Assembly (NCBI GenBank): GCA_023313575.1
Contig: JAJTTP010000002.1
Coordinates: forward strand, 1,674,001-1,738,000
DNA from: Eutypella sp. D-1
Taxonomy: Eukaryota; Ascomycota; Sordariomycetes; Xylariales; Diatrypaceae
Reading direction: 5' to 3'
DNA: 64,000 nucleotides
Both the position numbers and the translations under genes were made by a program. This document shows positions 9,964 to 19,384 of this stretch, piece by piece (the stretch's first letter is position 1; each line of letters starts with the position of its first letter). The notes beneath the pieces were generated by a model. That model saw nothing but the letters and a program-made list of their open reading frames with translations, had not been told where the DNA came from and ran no database searches.

Positions 9964-10689
9964 TTTTGTTCCTGTTCAATGTTAGCTCGCTCTGTAGCAG
10001 CAGCAGATGGATCTTCCAGAGTACACTGAAAATGAAAATGAAGAGAAAAAACAGTACACGAATTTGTTCAGATATGCTGGCTAATTGTGATCAAGCACCA
10101 CGATGTGGTGTCAGTCGCAACGGTTCTAAAAAAAAGCAGTATCATCATGATAAAACGTTCAAGACATAGATACCTAGGTAGTATTTGAAGGAAACGAACC
10201 GACTTATATATGTATACCACCACGCCGTTTTGCAATTTCAGCGCAGGAAGGTCTATGAATGCACGCTAAAATATCATTACCATAGAAGTGCAGCAGATGT
10301 CCATCATGATATTTTTTTCCCAAGATTCTTTATTGTATTTGCTCTGGGCTAACTATCCCCGCTATACTAGAGGAGGATTAGGTTGATTTAGAAGCCCATT
10401 TAACCTAACGTAACCCCACCAGCCTGCCCAATCCGCCGACCTACTTAAGTACCTATCTTATCGATTCAATGCGATAAACGAAAATAAGCTGATAAGAGAG
10501 CTCTGTTGCATCTACAGGTAGTTACTTCGTAGACTTGAGTACTTCGGTTACTATCCCTCGAAACTTCAAGCTTGACATCACATACATCTTATATACATAC
10601 ATAGAGGAGAGCGGCGACACGGATACGGCGACCACAAGACAATTCAACCCGCACACCAGCTCACCGATCAACGTTTTCATATATCCAAA
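9964..10689. promoter_or_regulatory. Divergent promoter region of MSK1 and TIM10
   Basis: This 726-base stretch lies between the start codons of two head-to-head genes for mitochondrial proteins, so it holds both promoters. It contains a perfect TACCTAGGTA palindrome (10171-10180). A pyrimidine/AT-rich zone lies near 10310-10340 and a TATATA-like string near 10590. No bidirectional factor site can be named. Confidence 0.5.
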
Positions 10690-11083
10690 ATGTCGTTTCT
10701 CGGATTCGGTCGGCCCCCGCCGACTTCAGAAGAGAAGATTGCTAATGTTGAGGCTGAGATGAGGCTTTTGACTGAGATGATGTCCCGGTAAGGCTTTTTA
10801 TATTCTCGTTCATATCGGGGGAGGGGAGGGGAGGAGGGGTCAAGGTGTTTAAACAATTGGTCTAGTTTCCTGCTGACATATCGTGACCATCAGTCTCACG
10901 AAGGCCTGCCAGAAGAAGTGCATCCCCACCGAATACCGGGAAGGCGAACTGAACAAGGGCGAAAGTGTGTGCCTTGACCGGTGCGCCGCCAAGTTCTTCG
11001 ACGTCCATATGAAGGTATCCGAGTTATTACAGCAAGAGTCCCAAGCCAGGGGCCCTGGAGGCGGCTTTGGCTTCGGAGGTTAA
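10690..11083 (+). CDS. TIM10: Mitochondrial import small Tim chaperone Tim10
   Basis: Two exons, 10690-10787 and 10894-11083, split inside an Arg codon and giving 95 residues. The intron is 106 nt with GTAAGG and CAG ends. Tim10 pairs with Tim9 in a hexameric ring of the intermembrane space that escorts hydrophobic carrier proteins to the TIM22 complex and beta-barrel proteins to SAM. The diagnostic twin CX3C motifs are CQKKC (C38, C42) and CLDRC (C59, C63), separated by 16 residues, which form two disulfides through the Mia40 pathway. Helices on each side ([18 protein letters not shown] and [17 protein letters not shown]) and the total length agree with the family. A Gly/Phe-rich tail (GGGFGFGG) ends the protein. 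No presequence is present, as expected. Confidence 0.97.
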
Positions 11084-12117
11084 GGCCAAATTCTGCTGCG
11101 TGAGCGGAACTGTCAACTTGTAGGATTAGAAAACGGTCGGGTTGAGGGGACACTTGGGGCATTCAACGAAACTTGGCGTTCGGGTTTCCTGTATTATCTA
11201 CGGATATGGAAGAGGAGAGAAAAGGCCGCTTCGACGACTCTATTGGGCTCAGATGCAACGCCCGTTTGTGTCCCATTCAGACAGTCATCCTGCATAGGCC
11301 AAGTATGCCCAGGAATACAAAGATCCCTCTTCGCCCCTCTACGAGCCTGGCACTTGCTTCGCGACCAACTTGCCGAATTATGAGTTTACTAAGTGTTATT
11401 AAGGAGATATAATGATGATGGTGATGGTGAATACAACCTGCCGCTCGTATTGATACGTAAGGAACTCGCTCTTCCAAATCAAAATCTGCAACCCTAGTCA
11501 TTATTGTTCATTGCGGTTGTGAGGCCCGCTTGTCTGAGACACCATGGCCAAGGTTCACTTCAAGTGGTATTTCCGCTTTATGGCACTCTGTTATCCTCAG
11601 CTCGTAGTCATTCCCCTTACTCCCCCACGGGATAGGTGTCTTGAATCAAAGCCAAGGAGCAAACGATTCAGCTATCAGTCTACGATGCTACCCTTCAACA
11701 AACCCCGACTTGTCCGCACTTTATCGTATACGGAAGGTGAGATCCGCCTCGGCCGGGATAGATAGCTCACAAGCCCTTTTCGCGAGCCGCATGCATCCGA
11801 TAAAACTAGGATTATAGATACCCGAGCGCACAGCGCAGCGCAGCATTCCGGGAATAGGAAGTGAGGTTGAGGTTTCCATTGATAACGAGGCGATACCCAC
11901 GCCCGGAAGGAGGGATTTCGGGATCTTGCGCGGGTGTGTGTCTCGGCGGGTTCATCGTCCAACAACTGTAGCCAAACCTCCGGTGGTCGAGACCACACCG
12001 GCCCGCAGCGCCAGGTAGTCCAGGTAGTCAAGTCTACCTGTCAGCTACGTAAGATAAGCCACCACCAGCTCTGCAATTCCTGGGCGGCACACTGGTCAAC
12101 GCCCGAATCCTGATCGT

Positions 12118-12397
12118 TTACTTCACCGATTTGGAGTCTCGTCTGACACGGTCGAGTATGACTGCGTGCACACCCTGATCTAGCGAGGCAAGGAGAAAGG
12201 TTAGTTGCATTAGGCTCACCCCATCTTCCCCATCGATTTTCCGGAAGCACGACATACTCTTCCGGGGAGCGACCGCGGACGTAAGTCACACTGAGGGCCA
12301 TCGAGGCGTCTTTAGTAAAAGCACGCAGCGGCTTGTTTACTTCTAACCTAGCAAAAGTAGCATGCGGGCTTGTTTCTCGGCTCATGATGTTGCCCAC
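12118..12397 (-). CDS. Possible small two-exon gene, function unknown
   Basis: On the minus strand an open frame from the ATG at 12397 runs to 12220. There a GTGAGC donor, a CAACTAACC branch-like site, a pyrimidine tract and a GCTAG acceptor define a possible 40-nt intron (12180-12219). Splicing keeps the frame and adds DQGVHAVILDRVRRDSKSVK before TAA, giving 79 residues in all. The region around the join (PEEYVVLPENRWGRW followed by DQGVHAVIL) reads like real protein, but I recognise no family. A 40-nt intron is at the lower limit for fungi, and the frame could be chance or a gene remnant. Confidence 0.2.
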
Positions 12398-14263
12398 TAT
12401 TGAATCCGGTGGCGTGCGGGGTGGCTACGATCTTTGCTCAACTACCCGTCTCATCCCGATCGCCTCCGCCTGACAACAGGACCTATCTACAATGTAAGGT
12501 GGCTGGGTTGTTACTGAGTGCTTACTCGGTAGAGTATAACCCCGACGAATCATAGGCAAAGTCTTCGCTGACCGCACTCCGTACCACACCAACCTTGACA
12601 CGACGTCATCTTGTCTGGTATAACTTCCCGTCGGCCTCTGTGACTGCGAGCCACTTCGGAATGCTGCGGTGTGCGTGCATCGTCTGCGAAGCAGGTAAAT
12701 TAAGATCGATAATGGGGTCGCCTGATTTAATCAATTCTCTCATGTAATTAGATTGTGCAGATCGCTGGACCCGTCACAATGGTATAGTGTCGTATAGCCC
12801 CCAAGGCCCCCTCCTCCCTTTACACGTGGACGTGGATAATCTGTTATCCGAACCTGCTTGCTTGCCAACCTGTAGATATGCCCAAACACTGAGATTAGGC
12901 ACATGCGTAGGCTGCCCGGCATACTTTGTTATTGAGTTGCTGTCAACTATTATTAGCAGCGTTCGTGGGCACCTCTAGAATCAGTTAGGATGACACACGA
13001 TAACGTTGCTACGTAAATCCCAACCGGTTGGCTTCGCGAAGACAGGGAGCGAGAACAATCTCCCTCCCATTCCTCCCGGTATTGGTGGCCAGCCAACCTA
13101 TCATGCAGCTTGGCGTAGTGGCAGCAACTTGAGATGACCTGCATGATCCTCCAGTTGCTTCCCAACGACTGATTGTCATGTCGCGGTCATCAGTAACATG
13201 GCTGCACGCCTGGTCACCCTCGCATCGATAAGCCCCGACACCCGCTGCAGGCCGAGCCATATTGATGTTGGTATGCACACCTATTGCGGTATAGTACGGT
13301 AGTCAGCCGCTCACACACACCCCTGCCCCTATTTTTTGGCTTTCTTTTTCTTCTTCTTTTCTTCCCTCTGGGCTTCTTATTCCCGACGCCACCGAAAGCA
13401 CGCCGCCGATACCACCTCAAGCAACTCACCTCGCTTCGGAGGCTGAGACCTCCAGGCGCCTGAGAGCTCGTGTTTTGCGATTGGGAGCCGCAGCCCTGCG
13501 CCGATCATTTTCCTCATCAGAGGCGCCGTCCGCCTGAAGTTCCCATAGTTTGGTAGTCTAAATCGACACCGAAAGAACCGATCTTACACACCCACGTAAA
13601 CGCACCCCCCAACCAAGCACCAAGCCCTAGCCTATGTTAGTTAGCACAGGTGGCCCAGTAACGCGCACAATCTCTTCCTCATCCTCTAGTCTTCCCCCCT
13701 CTCCCCCAAGAATATCGCAAAGAATTGTCAGGTAGGCACTGATGCCATGACAGCGCACCGCCAGACTTGAGCTGACCGCCTGCATGATGTTCTTGGTGAT
13801 CACTGCTGCTTTGGAGGGGGAAGGAACGAGCGATGCTTGGCCCGGTCGTGGAGATCTATAGCGAATGTAGTCGGTGTCGGTCGTGGGCCTGGGGGCGCCG
13901 CCCCAAGCAGCCCAGGTTGATCCCGCCTGTTCAGCCTGCAAATGTGGACGTCGTATCCAGATAACTGATCAAGATCTACTACCTCCCTGCACTTCCTGCG
14001 GGTCCTAGAGATGGCCGTTGCGCTGCGCTATTGCACGGTAGCTTGGTTGGCTCCTCCGTAACCGACCGTAGCCAACCGACACAGCAAAATCAGGCCCTAG
14101 CGACACACACCCGTCATTCATATATCTTGCTAGGGGCCACCCTCGCCGGCAGTTGATGTGATTACTCTCGTTCCTGTTTTCTCTTGCCCAACCCCGCCGC
14201 CTTCGACGTTCGCTCGCCCGCTCGTCCTCTTCCGCCTTGGCTGGTGTTCTGATCCTTAATTAT

Positions 14264-14287
14264 ATGTTTTCCGTTCCCAATACGTGA
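14264..14287 (+). promoter_or_regulatory. Seven-codon upstream ORF in the leader of the hydrolase-WSC gene
   Basis: An ATG at 14264 opens a seven-codon frame (MFSVPNT) that ends with TGA at 14285-14287, 15 bases before the main ATG at 14303. If the mRNA starts upstream, as the CT-rich stretch 14160-14240 suggests, this uORF would be translated first and could reduce or tune initiation at the main start. Confidence 0.4.
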
Positions 14288-14302
14288 ACACCCAGCCTTC
14301 CA

Positions 14303-15883
14303 ATGCACGTCTCGGTCCGCAGGGCAGCGGCGTTTTCCGCTGCCGCCCTATTTTCGGGCGCCCAGGCGCAGCAGTGCCAGGAGGTAGTGTCAGGCCAATA
14401 CCGAGGCACGCCGTACGATAACAGCGCGCCAGTCACGCACGAGCTGTCAGAGAAGGCGTTCTTCAAGATCCGGGACCCGTCAGGCCAGCACGTATGCACA
14501 GACGATCCGGAAGCGGACTTTAGCTTTCTGACATACTCGAGCCTCAACACGACCCGACAGCGACCGCGGAATGAGGACCTCCAGCGTGCCGTCATCGTGA
14601 TCCACGGCGCTCGCCGCGATCCCCAGAACTACCACGCCGGCATGATCCAGGCTCTCCAACAGATCACCGACAACGATGAGATCAGCCCGGACACAGTGTC
14701 AATCGTGGCGCCGTATTTCGTCAACGATGACGACGAGGGCGTCGGCTACGCAGCCGGGTCTCGCGCCCTGGTCTGGAACACGGACGAGTGGGCTGGCGGC
14801 TCCAATAACGTGCTCCCCGCGTCGTCCAAGACAATCTCTGCCTTCGAGGTTCTGGACCAGATTATAAAGTACTATGGCGACATAAACCGGTTTCCCAACA
14901 TTAATCAGATTGTGGTGAGCGGACACTCAATGGGGGCGCAGATGGCACAGCGGTACGCCGCAGTAGCCAAGACTCCGCGGCAGCTCGGCATCAGCACGCC
15001 CGTCAGCTACTACATCGGCGACCCGAACAGCTTGGTGTGGTTCAGGACGACGCGGCCCCTGTCGACTGGCAAGTGCCCTACCTACGACAACTACCGCGAG
15101 GGGTGGGCCAACTACGATAGCTTCGGCGCCGAGCGTGCCGGCGACATGACGTATAACACGGAGCTCGTGTCGCAGGGCCGCGATGCGCTGCTCGCCAACT
15201 ACAAGAGCAAGACCATTGCGTACGGGCGGGCGGAGCGCGACAGGGGCGACTACAAGGGCGCGGATGACTGCGCCGTGTACACAACGGGCAAGGACCGAAG
15301 CGAGCGGTTCTTCGAGTTCGTGCGCGCCTTCCCGCCGGAGTGCCCAGACCCCGCGACCAACTGTCACACGGTGGACCTTGTGGACTCGACGCACGATGCG
15401 CCGACCATGTTCAGGTCTGCAGCGGGACTTGCGCGTCTGTTCAGAGATAACTGGTCCGGTGACGGGTCGCGTGCGTATGACTTCGGGTACCCGCGGTGGC
15501 GGGGTGGAGACGACCCGCACCCAGACCCGGCGCACGAGGGAGAGCCCCTAATCCACACAGACGATGACGGGATACAGTATGCCGGAGGAATGACGGACCG
15601 CGGCTGCTTCTCGGACGTAGATGACGCGCAATCGGTCGGCTCTCTACCGCAGAACCCCTACACCGGCTCTGCCAACTCGCGGTCGTACTGCAGCCAACAG
15701 TGCGTAGATCGTGGCTTCCGCATCGCCGGCATGAGCGGCGACTACTGCTACTGCGGCAACGCCCTTGGTAGCCAGACGATACGCGTGGTCTCCACGTCCT
15801 GCGAGGGTACCTGCCCGGGCGACCGCAGCCAGCTTTGCGGCGGTGATCGCCGCCTCACGATCCTGGCCACTGGGGAGTTGTAA
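14303..15883 (+). CDS. Secreted alpha/beta-hydrolase with C-terminal WSC domain
   Basis: Single exon of 526 residues. A signal peptide covers about residues 1-22 (AAAFSAAALFSGAQAQ). An alpha/beta-hydrolase fold follows: the oxyanion-side VIVIHGARRD at about residue 95-104, the nucleophile elbow VVSGHSMG with Ser209, and a candidate catalytic His364 in VDSTHDAPTMF. From about residue 433 a WSC domain contains the expected eight cysteines (CF, YC-QQC, DYCYC, SCEGTC, LCGG). WSC domains bind cell-wall or other glycans in fungal enzymes, so the layout suggests an esterase or lipase-like enzyme held near a polysaccharide. The substrate cannot be deduced. A short uORF lies just upstream. Confidence 0.93.
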   Translation: MHVSVRRAAAFSAAALFSGAQAQQCQEVVSGQYRGTPYDNSAPVTHELSEKAFFKIRDPSGQHVCTDDPEADFSFLTYSSLNTTRQRPRNEDLQRAVIVIHGARRDPQNYHAGMIQALQQITDNDEISPDTVSIVAPYFVNDDDEGVGYAAGSRALVWNTDEWAGGSNNVLPASSKTISAFEVLDQIIKYYGDINRFPNINQIVVSGHSMGAQMAQRYAAVAKTPRQLGISTPVSYYIGDPNSLVWFRTTRPLSTGKCPTYDNYREGWANYDSFGAERAGDMTYNTELVSQGRDALLANYKSKTIAYGRAERDRGDYKGADDCAVYTTGKDRSERFFEFVRAFPPECPDPATNCHTVDLVDSTHDAPTMFRSAAGLARLFRDNWSGDGSRAYDFGYPRWRGGDDPHPDPAHEGEPLIHTDDDGIQYAGGMTDRGCFSDVDDAQSVGSLPQNPYTGSANSRSYCSQQCVDRGFRIAGMSGDYCYCGNALGSQTIRVVSTSCEGTCPGDRSQLCGGDRRLTILATGEL

Positions 15884-17367
15884 GGGGGGCCATCAAATAA
15901 TTACATGGTGCTACAAAAGACGTCATCGAGGATTCGAGGGTGGAACCAAAATTTAGTTTTTTGTACATGGAACCTGATGAGACTTACGAACACCATAATC
16001 ATGACGGGGTAGAGTAATGTTAAATAAGGAAGGGTGACGATTAATTTCCTGGGTTCGTCCCAGTTATGAGAGATCGGAAAAATTCTACAGCTTTAGAGTA
16101 AATAGTAATCAATTAGTCTAACTACGGATCTTCCTGCGACCTTTTGCCATTACATACAAACTTGTTTACACGCCTCTGAGCTACATCACGGATGAATATG
16201 TCTTGGCCAATATATTTTATCTGTTTAATATATGAGCGATGCAACCTCTCGTAGTAACCCAACATCTCCTGCGTCTCCAGATTGTGAATGTTGAATAACC
16301 AGGGGCCCCTGTCATCCTCTTCCCTGATCTTTTAATTGGTTAATCAGAGAATGTAACTACAGACTGTCATAATCATATACCAACGATATGGTTGAGAACT
16401 GTTCCTGTGTTTAACTATTGTGTAGTTGTAATTAGATAAATCTCAAGCCTTGGGCTACGCGCTGGTTAACGGCGAAGATGCTACTTCTCCAGCCTTTCTT
16501 GTTCTAAGAAAATATCAACTATTACCGGCACACGCCTCAAAAATGTTGTGTCTTTGTCCACCACTCACACTATGACACTACTACGGACTTACTATAACCT
16601 TAGTACCTTTCTTTGGGTTTTCGCCCTAATGTAAACTTAAACGTGGATGATCCCATCAGGAGCGGAGTACGTTAGTCTCTTGGCGGAGAGACCCTGTCGT
16701 GTCGTGCTTCCTCAACAACCTTGGCAAACTCCGATATTACATATACGGTTTTTCCCTTTTTTCGTGGCAGACTCGGAGTCTAAGGTAACCTCCAGTGTTA
16801 ACACCGCCTATCATCGTCTGTAAAACTCACATCCAAGTGTGCCCACCCCACAAACTCAACCAACCTTAAGTCCCTTTTTTAAGTCCGTCCGTCGCCTCCA
16901 TCACTGGATACTAGGCCTGTTACGATTACATATCCCCTCCTCGCTTGCTTTAATTAAGTCAGTATATCGGACCGTGTATTGGCACCGTCCTGTCAAGCAT
17001 AAACTTATCCGTCTACATATACGTAGTAATATTAGGAAACCCCATATCGATACGATCTACGCCATGGACTTCGCCTGACCCTCCCCGCCCTACATTCCTC
17101 CCTGATTTGCCGAGTCTCTCTTCCTTCACTGTAACTTACCCCTCGAGCGCGGGTACCTGCGCAGGTCATCACGACTAGTTAGTCTGAGTTTTTGAGACAA
17201 GACGATCGAGTTCCGAACCACCTTGTCTCCGCTCCGTTGTTACCTGTGCGGGAACGTCTCTCCTTGTGTGTCGCATTTATTTGCATTCCCTACGTACACC
17301 CCACACGTACTTCGCATTCGTCGCTCAGTCATCACCCACCTCCGCGTTCGCTTGGTGAAAGCGTACT
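15884..17367. other. 1.5 kb spacer upstream of ADK2
   Basis: AT-rich sequence with no supported gene. A perfect short hairpin, CTGGGTTCGTCCCAG, lies at about 16048-16062 downstream of the hydrolase-WSC gene. The last 500 bases should hold the ADK2 promoter and leader. Confidence 0.5.
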
Positions 17368-18207
17368 ATGCGCCTCCGAAAAGCGGCCCGCGTTATTCTC
17401 ATCGGGGCTCCGGGAGTAGGAAAGGGCACACAGTCCGAGCGGCTCCTCGGCCGCTTCCCCCAGCTGACTGCCATCTCTTCGGGCGACCTGCTGCGGCATA
17501 ATGTTAAGAATCGGACTCCGCTCGGCATCAAGGTCGAGAGCACTATCAAGAGCGGCGGCCTCGTCTCCGACGCCTTGATCCTGCGCCTCATCACCAACGA
17601 GCTTGGCAACCGCGGCTGGCTTGCCGGCGCTCAGGAGAACTTCGTCGCTTTCTCCTCTCCCTCCGCCGCTGGTGAGAACGTAGCCCCGAACGCGGACCCC
17701 TCCGCCGTCCCTGGCATCGACTACCCAATCCCGACAACGACACCACTCGATATAAACCCGAACGCTGGTGCGCACCTGTCGCCGCAAGCCTCCGAGGACC
17801 CCGCTGCTTCATTCCTGCTCGACGGGTTCCCGCGCACGGCGACGCAAGCGGAGTGCCTGGACGATGTAGTCCCGATTAACTGGGCAGTATCGATCCGAAC
17901 ACCGCTAGAAGTGATCATGGAGCGGATCTCGTCGCGGTGGGTGCACGAGCCATCGGGGCGAGTCTACAACACGTCGTTCAACGCGCCGCGCGTGCCGGGG
18001 CGCGACGACGTCACGGGCGAGCCCCTGGTTCGCCGTGCTGATGACGAAGAGGCCACCTACCGCACCCGCTTCGCCAAGTTCCAGGAGACCAGCGAGCCTT
18101 TGCTCGAGCACTACGCGCGGAAGGGCGTCCTCACTGAGGTCGAGGGCATGAGCAGCGATGAGATCTCCCCCAAGCTGTTCGCCGAGTTCGAGCGCCGCTT
18201 CATGTAG
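17368..18207 (+). CDS. ADK2: Mitochondrial GTP:AMP phosphotransferase (adenylate kinase 3 type)
   Basis: Single exon of 279 residues. The enzyme transfers phosphate from GTP to AMP in the mitochondrial matrix. The P-loop GAPGVGKGT lies at residues 13-21. AMP-binding SSGDLLRHNV follows, then FLLDGFPRT at about 149-157, and the LID segment SSRWVHEPSGRVYNTSFNAP. The LID lacks zinc-binding cysteines, as in eukaryotic mitochondrial enzymes. RRADDEEATYRTRF ends the LID. Between about residues 86 and 147 there is a Pro/Ala/Asn-rich insertion of roughly 60 residues directly before the FLLDGFPRT strand, absent from yeast and human enzymes. No good splice sites frame it, so it is probably translated. 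The start at 17368 leaves eight basic/hydrophobic residues before the first strand, as in yeast ADK2. Confidence 0.95.
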   Translation: MRLRKAARVILIGAPGVGKGTQSERLLGRFPQLTAISSGDLLRHNVKNRTPLGIKVESTIKSGGLVSDALILRLITNELGNRGWLAGAQENFVAFSSPSAAGENVAPNADPSAVPGIDYPIPTTTPLDINPNAGAHLSPQASEDPAASFLLDGFPRTATQAECLDDVVPINWAVSIRTPLEVIMERISSRWVHEPSGRVYNTSFNAPRVPGRDDVTGEPLVRRADDEEATYRTRFAKFQETSEPLLEHYARKGVLTEVEGMSSDEISPKLFAEFERRFM

Positions 18208-19384
18208 AGGTGGGACGAAGGAAAAGGCGCCTCGTTCGTTTTCTTTCGCTCTTCCTCCCTGGCCTACGAAGATGATGATTTCTAGGTTTTATATGTACGA
18301 TGATGCATGCAGGATCTAAAGGAGAATCCAGGTTTTGGAGTTCAACACTTTACGGGGACGGGGGATGATCTCGAGCCCGCCCGGACATCAGTTGGGGGCG
18401 TGCGGCTCTCTTGGGCGTTCAGGAGTCGCTGCTGTTTTGGCTCAGTCTACATGCATTTCTTGCATCGTGTATTGGTGCGAGGCCTTGGGTATGATGCCCT
18501 CGCCGCTACTCAGTTCCTAAATGAATACATATCACTTGTTTTCTACCCTAGGCGCCTAGACAACGAACTCCTGTGAAGTATCCGAGTATTGACCCTCATG
18601 TGGTCGTCGCTTCTACTAGCTTCCCTAACTTGGATCTATCACTGGCTATGTAAAGGCTACATATATTGCCGCATTCTCAAAGCCGTTAGGCCATACATTA
18701 CTTCCATCCATTAACTAACAGCATCTATCTTCTTACATCTTCCAGACTTCTGCTCGAACGAATAGTTTCCCTGCATCATTTGGCTAGCGACTAATAATCT
18801 GCCGATCAGTCACATACAAACAGACAATTCGGCAGTTCGCCAGTTGAGCGCACTTGCTCCCCTCGGCGTTTGTATGTTTGTCTCGGAAGTCCCCAAGACG
18901 CGAAAAGGGCCACCCGATATCATCCGTGTTCTCCAACGACTCCCACGCCCCAACCCAAACCAGGAACCGGGCAAATGGATAGGGCTGTTGACTGATCTTC
19001 GTCCTACCATCACCCATGCAATGTAACCTAGTTTTCAATCAAGTGTCACATTCGATCCGAAGACGCTCACTAGCAAGTCCTTGCCGTGAGAGTTAACTAG
19101 CAGACCGCTCTGTAAGCCTTACAGGTCATGTTACTAATCAATAAGATGGCAATGCAATTGAAATTCATTCGTATAAATATGTCTAACTAGATGACGCTGT
19201 AGACGCCACCAACGCTATGTGAACGTCCGAGTGAAACGACAATTCGGCATTCTGCCAATATGACCGACCAAAAAACAAAAGTCGCAACCGTCTGGTCGAA
19301 ATCGCAATACAACGCTATCAAAGAAATCATTCGCTATGCTCTGTTCCAGATGCTTTTGAGAGAGGTGAGGATGATCATTCGGGA
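18208..19384. other. Convergent spacer between ADK2 and the 712-residue fungal protein
   Basis: Holds the 3' UTRs of both flanking genes. Short frames only. No motif is supported. Confidence 0.5.

Larger units (their letters stand above)
11084..14302. other. 3.2 kb gene-poor spacer
   Basis: Between TIM10 and the hydrolase-WSC gene I find no recognisable domain. A pyrimidine-rich tract lies at about 13313-13375. The only possible coding unit is the small two-exon candidate on the minus strand at 12118-12397, listed separately. The last 150 bases are the CT-rich leader of the hydrolase gene. Confidence 0.5.

Noticed and set aside
16048..16062. Perfect hairpin CTGGGTTCGTCCCAG considered as a terminator or small RNA
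   Set aside because: Fungal Pol II genes do not use such terminators and no further RNA structure surrounds it.
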